Assembly (NCBI GenBank): GCA_002684605.1
Contig: NYVM01000001.1
Span: forward strand, 3,951-11,126
DNA: 7,176 nucleotides
Reading direction: 5' to 3'
Source: Candidatus Pelagibacterales bacterium
Lineage (GTDB): Bacteria; Pseudomonadota; Alphaproteobacteria; TMED109
The notes below the pieces were generated by a model. That model did no database searches and had not been told where the DNA came from. It was given only the letters and a program-made list of their open reading frames with translations. The translations under genes were made by a program, and so were the position numbers. Shown in pieces: positions 1-7,000 of this stretch. Positions within the stretch are counted from its first letter, which is position 1; each line of letters starts with the position of its first letter.

Positions 1-974
1 ACTCGACCGGAAAGGTCTTTGATTTCTAATAACTCAATTGGGTCATTTGATTCTATTAATAGATCTCCATACGACGGGTTTGGAAAGGTTTTTAGAAATA
101 CATTTTCATATTCATTTAGAGCAGTTATATTAGCAATACAATCAGAACCTACTCCATTCAAGCTTAGGGCATCAAATTCTACATCTCCACTTGAAAATTG
201 GAACTTAACTGCTCTGTCAAAAGTAACAGCAGCTACTGTAATGCTGTTTGATCCAAGTGTCAATGCAACTGGATTTCCAAAGAAATCATTGCCATTAGCT
301 GTTGTTTTATAAACTCTAACGCTCGCTCCATTTGCTGTATCTGTTACATTCATTGAAAATGTTTGGGCTCCTTGACTAACAGCTGAAGAATCAAGAATTG
401 TAGCTACAAGCACATATGGCCAAGCAGGATTTGACCCTGTAACAAAATTACTACAAGCATTTATAAAGGACGAGGTTGAGGGCGGTGGTGGTGGTGGTGG
501 GACAACACAATTTGAAGTATCTCCGTTCAAGACTAAAGCATCAAATTCTACATCTCCACTTGAAAATTGGAATTTAACTGCTCTGTCAAAAGTAACAGCA
601 GCTACTGTAATGCTGTTTGAGCCAAATATCAATGCGACTGGATTTCCAAAAAAATTATTCCCATTAGCTGTTGTTTTATAAACTCTAACACTCGCTCCAT
701 TTGCTGTATCTGTTACATTGATAGTAAATGTTTGAGATCCTTGACTAGCAACTAAGGAATCAGGAGTTGTCGCTATAAGAACATAAGGCCAAGCTGGATT
801 AGAGCCTATAGCGAAGTCACTACAATTACTTATTAATGAAGTGTTTTGAGCAAACATAGAAGAAGAGCTAAATGAAAATAAAGCTAAAAATATAAGTGTT
901 TTAATTTTTTGTGATAGGAGCTCTGAAAAGAGAGTATTAATAGAAGAGAATTTATAAATGATCTTGTTTTGCAT
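1..974 (-). CDS. Secreted two-repeat protein with T9SS sorting domain (3' end beyond window)
   Basis: The frame is open from the ATG at 974 to the left edge: 324 complete codons with no stop. The start is the first ATG after an in-frame TAA at 981-983. Residues 1-43 form a long signal peptide with a basic start, a hydrophobic core around 26-36 and cleavage probably after MFA (residues 40-42). Two copies of an unrecognised domain follow, at residues 48-156 and 171-279, joined by a VV-P7-STSS linker. From about residue 291 the protein enters a type A T9SS sorting domain (FPNPSYGDLLI at 297-307, then LLEIKDLSG), which the window cuts. In this family the C-terminal domain directs outer-membrane passage through T9SS, after which it is cleaved. 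The N-terminus, including the signal peptide, aligns with the 715-aa neighbour upstream, so the two are paralogues. The binding target is unknown; an adhesin or matrix role is only an inference. Confidence 0.88.
   Translation of the reverse strand, partial: MQNKIIYKFSSINTLFSELLSQKIKTLIFLALFSFSSSSMFAQNTSLISNCSDFAIGSNPAWPYVLIATTPDSLVASQGSQTFTINVTDTANGASVRVYKTTANGNNFFGNPVALIFGSNSITVAAVTFDRAVKFQFSSGDVEFDALVLNGDTSNCVVPPPPPPPSTSSFINACSNFVTGSNPAWPYVLVATILDSSAVSQGAQTFSMNVTDTANGASVRVYKTTANGNDFFGNPVALTLGSNSITVAAVTFDRAVKFQFSSGDVEFDALSLNGVGSDCIANITALNEYENVFLKTFPNPSYGDLLIESNDPIELLEIKDLSGR
138..464 (-). repeat. Second copy of the ~109-aa domain in the left-edge gene
   Basis: This copy covers residues 171-279 of the left-edge protein, with bounding cysteines at 174 and 279. 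By hand count it matches the other copy in the same gene at about 87 of 106 residues (82%). It shares that copy's two gene-specific features: an extra residue before AWPY (GSNPAWPY) and a loop one residue shorter (NVTDTANGAS). Confidence 0.85.
480..500 (-). repeat. Trinucleotide tract encoding a seven-proline linker
   Basis: Read on the minus strand this is five CCA codons (486-500), then CCG and CCC, giving seven consecutive prolines between the two domains of the left-edge protein. It should act as a stiff, extended spacer. A pure CCA run of this kind can gain or lose whole codons by slippage without breaking the frame. Confidence 0.85.
507..833 (-). repeat. First copy of the ~109-aa domain in the left-edge gene
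   Basis: This copy covers residues 48-156 of the left-edge protein, bounded by cysteines 51 and 156 (spacing 105). Its core motifs are AWPYVL, RVYKTTANG, FFGNPVAL, AVTFDRAVKFQFSSGD and FDAL.LNG. Alternating hydrophobic and polar residues suggest an all-beta fold, and the two bounding cysteines could form a disulfide after export. The fold and the disulfide are inferences; I do not recognise a named family. Confidence 0.85.
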
Positions 975-1095
975 GATTAGTTATTTATTTATGTAAAAAT
1001 ACAAAATATACTTAGTGTATTTTGTACTCTTATTTACAAATACATAAAAAAACTTAAATTAATTAAGGGCTTTTTAAAAAACGAGAGATATAATA
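975..1095 (-). other. Intergenic spacer between the two paralogues
   Basis: This 121-bp spacer is very AT-rich. It holds a weak hairpin with a T-run (listed separately) and a promoter-like box, TATATTTTG, which fits TAnnTTTG only if one extra spacer base is allowed. The nearest upstream TTG lies 26 bases away, outside the usual range. It is therefore undecided whether the downstream gene has its own promoter or is read through from the 715-aa gene. Confidence 0.5.
1046..1067 (-). terminator. Possible weak terminator after the 715-aa gene
   Basis: On the minus strand, downstream of the TAA at 1098-1096, CTTAA and TTAAG can pair around a five-base loop and are followed directly by seven T. The stem is only 5 bp with one G:C pair, so this may be chance in AT-rich DNA. 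If real it would partly uncouple the two paralogous genes. Confidence 0.25.
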
Positions 1096-3243
1096 TTATT
1101 GAAGAATTATCTTATTATTAATAGTTCCTTGATTATCCGTTATCTCTAATAAGTAAATTCCTTTGGAATAATCTGCAAGACTAATCTGTTTAGTGTATTC
1201 ACCAATAAAGTGATCTAATGATTCCTCATAAAACACCTCTCCTACTATATTCAATACTCTAACTAATAGAGTCTGAATCTCTTCAGTCGCAAAACACACA
1301 TTAAAAATATTATCAGTAGGATTTGGATATATATCTAAATTGTTAATAGAAGTTCCTCCATTTAATCTTATGGATACTGGTTGTGTCCAGAATATTGGAC
1401 TTGTCCACCAAGATCTATAAATTGTAATATTAGAATCACAGAATGTTCTACCCTGTGCTCTATATGATTGTCCCGATTGTAATCCAAATTTGTTTACAGA
1501 AAAGCTTGGAAAATATATTCCAAATCCACCAGCTGTTTGCCAATTCGCACCAACTGTATCAATTCTTAATGCAATACGAGCAAATACATAAGCTCCAGTT
1601 GTATCCCAACTAAATCTTGCTTTATAATGATTTCCTCCAAATGTTTGAACACTTAAATTTGTCATCTGTGGACAATCTTCAGCAGTTGTAAACTGTTGAG
1701 CAGGAGAATATCCAGATTCCATACCACCACAATAAAATGATTTCATTTTATATTCATAAGTTGTATTTGCAGTTAAGTTCTGAAGTACTTTTTGTTGTGT
1801 AGATAAACCAATATTACATAATCCACTTCCTACTCCAGCTGATTTTGTTGTCCAAATACTATCTGTAATTTTTTTGTACCTAATAAAGTTTTTCCATACT
1901 CTACATGAATCTGTATTCATATTATTCCAATTAATAGTTCCTCTAATATCTACAATATTATCAGCAGACAAACCATTAGGATAAGGATTATTACACATAT
2001 AAGAATATAAACAAGAACCATCATCTGTGTTAGCATTAGTATAATAATTCCAAGCTACAGAATCTGTGCAACCTAAAATAGCAACGCACGCAGAGTTTAC
2101 TCCATTCAAACTTAACGCATCAAATACTACACCACCACTTGAAAATTGAAATTTTACTGCTCTGTCAAAAGTAACAGCGGCAACTGTGATACTGTTGATT
2201 CCGGTTGTCAACGCTACTGGATTTCCAAAGAAATCGTTTCCGTTGGCAGTAGTTTTATAAACTCTAACGTTCGCACCACCTAATGGTAGCGACGTAACAT
2301 TCATTGTAAAAGTTTGGGCTGCTTGACTAGCAGCTCCATCTGCAATAGTTGTTGCGACAAGCACATAAGGCCAGGCAGTAGGACCTGAAACAAAGTCACC
2401 ACAAGTACTTATTAAAGAGTTAGCAGGGATACAACTAGAGGCAGTTCCATTCAAACTTAAAGCATCAAAAACTACGTCTCCACTTGAAAATTGGAATTTA
2501 ACTACTCTGTCAAAAGTAACAGCAGCTACTGTGATTGTATTTGATCCTAGTGTCAATGCTATTGCATTTCCAAAAAAATAACTACCATTGGCTGTAGTTT
2601 TATAAACTCTAAAGTTAGCCCCACCTACTGGCAAGGACGTAACATTCATTGTAAAAGTTTGAGCTACTTGACTAGCCGCTCCATCTGCAATAGTTGTTGC
2701 GACAAGCACATAAGGCCAAGCAGTAGGACCTGTAGTGAAGTCACCACAAGAACTGATTAAAGATGTTGGAGTTGGTGGCAAAACAGTAAGACAACTGGAG
2801 GCAGTTCCATTTAAACTTAAAGCATCAAACACTACGTCTCCACTTGAAAATTGGAATTTAACTGCTCTATCAAAAGTAACAGCAGCTACTGTGATTGTAT
2901 TAATTCCTATAGTCAATGCAACTGGATTTCCAAAAAAGGAGCTTCCATTAACTGTAGTTTTATAAACTCTGAAGTTAGCCCCGCCTAATGGCAAAGACGT
3001 AACATTCATTGTAAAAGTTTGAGCTGCTTGACTAGCTGCTCCATCTGCTATAGTTGTTGCTACAAGCACATAAGGCCAAGCAGCAGGGCCTGAAATGAAG
3101 TCACCACAAGAACTTATAGTTGATGTAGTTTGGGCAAAAATATTAAAAGAGCTAGATGTGAATACTACTATTATTAAAAAGGTTTTAAAGTTTTGTAAAA
3201 TCAACGAAGAAAAAGAACAATTAGTAGAAAAGTTTAAATTCAT
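1096..3243 (-). CDS. Secreted three-repeat, FN3-containing protein with T9SS type A sorting domain
   Basis: A complete 715-residue protein. Residues 1-38 are a signal peptide (hydrophobic TFLIIVVF, cleavage probably after IFA at 35-37). Three copies of a ~109-residue unrecognised domain follow, at 43-151, 163-271 and 278-386. Residues 390-411 form the GCTD..AWNY...AN.DDGSC motif, common in secreted Bacteroidota proteins and resembling a thrombospondin-3-like calcium loop. Residues ~424-520 (ending TTYEYKMKSFYCGG...QQFTT) and ~523-625 look like two fibronectin-III-type modules. Residues 636-714 are a T9SS type A sorting domain (LDIYPNPTDN, VLNIVGEV, KGIYLLEI, then KIIL at the end). The protein should be exported by Sec, cross the outer membrane through T9SS, and be anchored to or released from the surface. 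No catalytic motif is visible, so binding or adhesion is more likely than enzymatic activity. Its N-terminus is paralogous to the gene downstream on the same strand. Confidence 0.92.
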   Translation of the reverse strand: MNLNFSTNCSFSSLILQNFKTFLIIVVFTSSSFNIFAQTTSTISSCGDFISGPAAWPYVLVATTIADGAASQAAQTFTMNVTSLPLGGANFRVYKTTVNGSSFFGNPVALTIGINTITVAAVTFDRAVKFQFSSGDVVFDALSLNGTASSCLTVLPPTPTSLISSCGDFTTGPTAWPYVLVATTIADGAASQVAQTFTMNVTSLPVGGANFRVYKTTANGSYFFGNAIALTLGSNTITVAAVTFDRVVKFQFSSGDVVFDALSLNGTASSCIPANSLISTCGDFVSGPTAWPYVLVATTIADGAASQAAQTFTMNVTSLPLGGANVRVYKTTANGNDFFGNPVALTTGINSITVAAVTFDRAVKFQFSSGGVVFDALSLNGVNSACVAILGCTDSVAWNYYTNANTDDGSCLYSYMCNNPYPNGLSADNIVDIRGTINWNNMNTDSCRVWKNFIRYKKITDSIWTTKSAGVGSGLCNIGLSTQQKVLQNLTANTTYEYKMKSFYCGGMESGYSPAQQFTTAEDCPQMTNLSVQTFGGNHYKARFSWDTTGAYVFARIALRIDTVGANWQTAGGFGIYFPSFSVNKFGLQSGQSYRAQGRTFCDSNITIYRSWWTSPIFWTQPVSIRLNGGTSINNLDIYPNPTDNIFNVCFATEEIQTLLVRVLNIVGEVFYEESLDHFIGEYTKQISLADYSKGIYLLEITDNQGTINNKIILQ
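2011..2073 (-). other. GCTD...DDGSC calcium-loop-like motif within the 715-aa protein
   Basis: This encodes residues 391-411, starting GCTDSVAWNYY and ending ANTDDGSC. Two cysteines flank an acidic, Asn-rich loop. Motifs of this shape recur in secreted Bacteroidota proteins. Here it marks the boundary between the repeat region and the fibronectin-like region. Calcium binding is inferred from the Asp/Asn pattern. Confidence 0.65.
2086..2412 (-). repeat. Third copy of the ~109-aa domain in the 715-aa gene
   Basis: This copy covers residues 278-386, bounded by cysteines 281 and 386 (spacing 105). It differs from its siblings in reading NVRVYK instead of NFRVYK and SSGGVVF instead of SSGDVVF. 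It is joined to the second copy by a very short linker (IPANSL). Confidence 0.85.
2431..2757 (-). repeat. Second copy of the ~109-aa domain in the 715-aa gene
   Basis: This copy covers residues 163-271, bounded by cysteines 166 and 271 (spacing 105). It matches the first copy at about 94 of 106 residues (89%) by hand count. Unlike the other four copies it has RVVKF in place of RAVKF and GNAIAL in place of GNPVAL. Confidence 0.85.
2791..3117 (-). repeat. First copy of the ~109-aa domain in the 715-aa gene
   Basis: This copy covers residues 43-151, directly after the signal peptide, bounded by cysteines 46 and 151 (spacing 105). It has the SLPLGGAN loop, one residue longer than the equivalent loop in the left-edge gene, and one residue fewer before AWPY. 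A proline-containing linker (LTVLPPTPTS) leads to the next copy. Confidence 0.85.
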
Positions 3244-3278
3244 AATACTTTTTTTAAATAGTTAATAAACTATAAAAA

Positions 3279-3312
3279 CAAACTTAAGAAATTAATTTCT
3301 TTTACATTACAA
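3279..3312 (-). promoter_or_regulatory. Bacteroidota-type promoter for the 715-aa gene
   Basis: On the minus strand TAAGTTTG (3286-3279) is an exact match to the -7 consensus TAnnTTTG, and a TTG (3312-3310) lies 23 bases upstream, at the long end of the accepted 17-23 spacing. The -7 box ends 35 bases before the ATG at 3243, giving a leader of roughly 30 bases. The match to the known sigma-factor consensus is direct; activity is inferred. Confidence 0.5.
3286..3301. promoter_or_regulatory. 16-bp perfect palindrome in the promoter spacer, possible operator
   Basis: AAGAAATTAATTTCTT is a perfect 16-bp palindrome. It lies between the TTG and the -7 box of the predicted promoter of the 715-aa gene and shares one base with the -7 box. 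A dimeric regulator bound here would cover the RNA polymerase site. The high AT content makes chance symmetry fairly easy, so the operator role is speculative. Confidence 0.3.
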
Positions 3313-3366
3313 CAAGTATTTTTCTTAGTAAAGAGATAGTTTAAGAAAAAAATTGTCTTAGAATTC

Positions 3367-3406
3367 CAATTATATTAATTTCAATAATATAATTGTAGCT
3401 TTTTTT
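3367..3406 (+). terminator. Perfect hairpin plus T-run in the divergent intergenic region
   Basis: CAATTATATTA (3367-3377) and TAATATAATTG (3385-3395) are perfect reverse complements around a seven-base loop. Four bases later comes a run of seven T (3400-3406), as in a plus-strand intrinsic terminator. No plus-strand gene lies to its left in the window, and it sits upstream of both predicted divergent promoters, so neither mRNA should contain it. It could stop antisense transcription coming through the minus-strand gene, end an unseen small RNA, or be a protein-binding dyad. The structure is certain, its role is not. Confidence 0.35.
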
Positions 3407-3492
3407 GCTTGAAATAAATATGACTAAGTAACCTTTAAAAAAATTATTAGTTTTAAGAAAATAGGTTTTTTTATTTAAAAGAGATAAAGTTA

Positions 3493-3500
3493 TATATTTG
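3493..3500 (+). promoter_or_regulatory. -7 promoter box upstream of the YqhA-like gene
   Basis: TATATTTG is an exact match to TAnnTTTG and lies 20 bases before the ATG at 3521, implying a very short leader. No TTG is present at the expected -33 distance, where the sequence is T- and A-rich instead, so this is a partial promoter match. Confidence 0.4.
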
Positions 3501-3520
3501 ATGATATTATTAATTTAAAA

Positions 3521-4018
3521 ATGTCAAGTAACAAATTCGAAAAAGTTTTATGGAGCACTAGGTATGTAGTGATTATAGCTGTTGTATTATCAATTATTTC
3601 TTCTATTTCATTATTTTTAATTGGAGGTTGGGATATTATTCAAGCAAGTGTATTTAACAACCCTCTGTTAAATGAAGATATAAATAACAGTAATGACTTA
3701 TTATTTAAAATTATTTCGTCTATTGATTTATTTTTAATTGGAATAGTTCTATTAATTTTTGGATTTGGAGTATATGAACTATTTATCAGTGAAATTGATT
3801 TTGCCAAAGATAAATTTGCTGACTCAACATTAAAAATAAATAATTTAGATCAGCTTAAAAACAAAATAATTAAAGTTATTATTATTGTTTTAATTGTTAA
3901 GTTTTTTGAGAAAGTTTTGAAGCTATCACATAATTTCACAACACCAAATGATCTCCTATTATTTAGTATTTCTATTTTATCTATATGTATTGGATACTAT
4001 TTGATAAATAGAAAATAA
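3521..4018 (+). CDS. UPF0114/YqhA-family integral membrane protein
   Basis: A complete 165-residue protein, close to the usual length of the family (E. coli YqhA is about 164 aa). It starts FEKVLWSTRYVVIIAVV, the typical opening of UPF0114 proteins. The family signature follows at residues 67-93: IDLFLIGIVLLIFGFGVYEL then FISEID. Hydrophobic segments at about 15-36, 64-88, 112-130 and 143-161 predict four inner-membrane helices, with a charged loop (~90-112) between the second and third. The biochemical function of the family is not established. The start ATG follows TTAATTTAAAA with no Shine-Dalgarno sequence, usual for this phylum. The gene is divergent from the repeat-protein genes and 33 bp upstream of the large PKD-type gene on the same strand. 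Co-transcription with it is possible, but a functional link is not evident. Confidence 0.88.
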   Translation: MSSNKFEKVLWSTRYVVIIAVVLSIISSISLFLIGGWDIIQASVFNNPLLNEDINNSNDLLFKIISSIDLFLIGIVLLIFGFGVYELFISEIDFAKDKFADSTLKINNLDQLKNKIIKVIIIVLIVKFFEKVLKLSHNFTTPNDLLLFSISILSICIGYYLINRK

Positions 4019-4051
4019 AGTTTAAAAATTAATTTTAGATGATTACCAAAT

Positions 4052-7000
4052 ATGATTAAAACTTTAAAATTAAAAAGTTTATTATACTTATTATTTTGTT
4101 TGTTATTTTCTTTAAATAAAATAAATGCTCAATCATCATGTAATGACTCTATAGTTTCATCTTCATCTTGTTACTTATCATCAAATACTTATACTTTTTA
4201 TTCACAACAATCAGTAAATGGTTTATGGTGGGTTTATGATAGTATTGGTAATCCGCTCACATATACTAATAATAATAGCAGTATTAGTTTTAATTTCATT
4301 AATCAAGGTTCTTATGAAATTAAGTTTTTAGAACCAATTTCGAGTTGTACTTACAATAATTTTATATATGTCACTGATAATCCAATTAGCTTAAGTGTAA
4401 ATAATAGTACAACAATATGTGCTGGAGGAAGTATTGATTATAATTCTCTTTCAATTAATACTACTAACAGTTCAGGAAATGTTAATTACAATTGGCAAAC
4501 ATCACCGAGTAATTATTCTTGGCAAGGTTTAATACCTTTTGCAATTCCAGCTTCTGAAACTTCAGTGACACTTACTGCTACTGATATTGCCACTGGTTGT
4601 TTTGATACTAAAAATATTAATATCAATTACAATAACACAACAGCAAATCCTTCATTTAATATTTCTACAGCTCTAATTTCTTGTCCTGGACAAAATATTT
4701 CATGTACTGCAAATTCTATCAACAATAATCTATATAACTATTATTGGAGTATTGATGGAATTATACAAAATAGTGGTTATAATGGAGTATTAAATACGTC
4801 CATTTTACCAATTGATTCTTTTGTAATTATATCTCTTTTTGTTGAAGAAGTATCAAATGGATGTATAGTAAGTAATACCCAATTATTAAATGCTAACAAC
4901 CCTCAATATGCCGCTTTAGATACTTCTGCTTCGCATTATAATCAAGAGCTAAATAGTTTTGTTTATTGTGAAAGTGATAGCACTATATTAGATACATTAA
5001 ATAATCCGTTTAATATCTTAAGTGGTGTTGATTCTGTAGTAATTGACCTTGGTGCTGGAGATAGTCAGACATATACTACTTCTGATGGTTTTGATCAATT
5101 TTTTTTAAATTTATCGGAATCAATATATTCTGTAACTCTTACAACATATTTTAATGGAAATTGCTTACCAATAAGTATAAGTTATAATTTTATCTACAAC
5201 CAGCAACTTAGTAGTGTAAATGTAAATTTTGGTACATGTTCAAGTTCTAATTTATGTATTGGAGACACAGTAAATTATTTAATAGATCCTCAACAATTTC
5301 AAATGCCACTAAACGCAGAAATACTGTGGGTTATTTCTTGTGATAGCAATAATATAGATACCATTATATGGGACTATTATGATGTTCAAAATAATACATA
5401 CCTTACAGATGCTGATTGTAATCCATCAACAGCAGATGAAGAGTATATTGTATTTAAATATCTTTATGAAGAGAGCTCATGTGGATGCTATTTTAATGAC
5501 AATACTATTGGTGATATTTATGACAAATTTAGAATAATACCAATATTTGTTACCGCATGCCAGAGTAATGCAATGACATTAGGATTAACAGTTTACGTTC
5601 CTCCTGTCCCAACTGCAGAATTTTCTATTATGGATAGTGTATGCGCTCCGGCAATTGTGTCTATGTACAATAATTCTGATTTTGGTTGTCAAAATTCATT
5701 GAATCCAAATTACAATCCAAGCAATGCATCCTACGGATTATTAAGTCCAACATTTTATTATGATTTTGGGAATTGTATAGATTCAGTCAATATTCCAAAT
5801 CAAACTCAATATTTATCAAATAATTTCCAGACTATATCAAATACCTATAATAAAGCTGGAATTTACCAAATTGAACTTTCTGCAACAAACTCATGTACTA
5901 GTGTTTCTTATAATGATTCAATTAGTATTTTTCCAAATCCAAACGTTTCATTTAGTTCAGACACGGTTTGTGAAGGAATTAGCACAAAATTTATATCATT
6001 TACGTCAACAAAGTCTGCTACTACTGATACTATTTCTTGCTTTCCGCTTGATAAAATAATAAATGTACCGGAAGGTCTTCCAATTAGTTCTTTTTCTTGG
6101 AGTATGGGGAGTAGTGAAGGAGTTTATGAAAATGGCACATCAAATAGCTCTGAAAATCCAGAATTTATTTTTAATACATGTGGTGAACATATTGTGGGGC
6201 TTACAGTAACCGATAGTTTAGGCTGTGATAGCACCTACTACGACACTGTTTTTGTTTATGGATCTCCAAATGCAGATTTTAATTTCAACAATTTTGAATG
6301 CGTTGGAAATCCTACATGTATTACTGATCTTTCAACAGCAAATCAAAATATAAATTGCTATTCAGCTCAATTAGATTTATGGCAATGGAAAATTAGAGAT
6401 GAAAATAATAACATTATTTACTCTAACTCTTCTACAATTTCAAATAATTTTTGTGACACATTAGTTCCAGTATGTAATTCATCAATAATTTCTTCAGACT
6501 ATGAAATAAAACTTATTGTAACAGATCAAAAAGGTTGCATAGACTCATCTGTTCAAGTAAATACTATTTTTTGTAATCCTCAAGCAAATTTTGATAATTC
6601 AGGCGTATGTTTTGATTCTTTAAATGGCGGAACAAAAAGCTTTATAAATTTATCCTCACCACAAAATGGAGTTTCTTTCAAATGGTATTTTGGAGATGGC
6701 GATAGCTCAACTTCTATTAGTCCAATTCATACATATAACAGTACAGGGTCCTATAACGTAACTCTTATTCTACTTGGAAATAATTGTAACGACACATTAG
6801 TAAAAACAGTTGAGGTTTTTGATGAATATTTAATAAATCTTACAACTGATACAATTCTTTGTTATTCACAAAATACTGGTTTCATAAATACTATTCCTTT
6901 AGGTGGATTTCCTCCTTATAATTATTCATGGAATGGACCAAACACTTTCATTTCAAACAATCAAAATATCAATAATTTGTTTACTGGATTATATACATTA

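Noticed and set aside
19..312. Plus-strand open frame of 97 codons
   Set aside because: It lies wholly antisense to the second repeat and sorting-domain start of the left-edge minus-strand gene, which has a signal peptide and clear domain motifs. The plus-strand translation has no recognisable features.
2735..2965. Plus-strand open frame of 76 codons
   Set aside because: It is antisense to the repeats of the 715-aa gene. Its resemblance to the frame at 19-312 only reflects that both are the reverse strand of the same repeated DNA.
3501..3518. Tiny ORF (ATG to TAA) just before the YqhA-like gene
   Set aside because: It has only five codons and a stop, out of frame with the gene, in AT-rich DNA where such frames are common. 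No leader-peptide feature is visible.
4024..4036. AT-only palindrome between the YqhA-like gene and the large gene, considered as a terminator
   Set aside because: AAAATTAATTTT has no loop-forming stem with G:C pairs and no following T-run, so it is best explained by base composition.
4039..4041. Alternative ATG just upstream of the large surface-protein gene
   Set aside because: Its frame stops after six codons. The ATG at 4052 gives a proper signal peptide and is preceded by an in-frame stop at 4040-4042.
5871..6059. Plus-strand open frame of 62 codons
   Set aside because: It lies in another frame inside the large surface-protein gene, whose own frame is open for 1041 codons and shows PKD-type motifs across this stretch.
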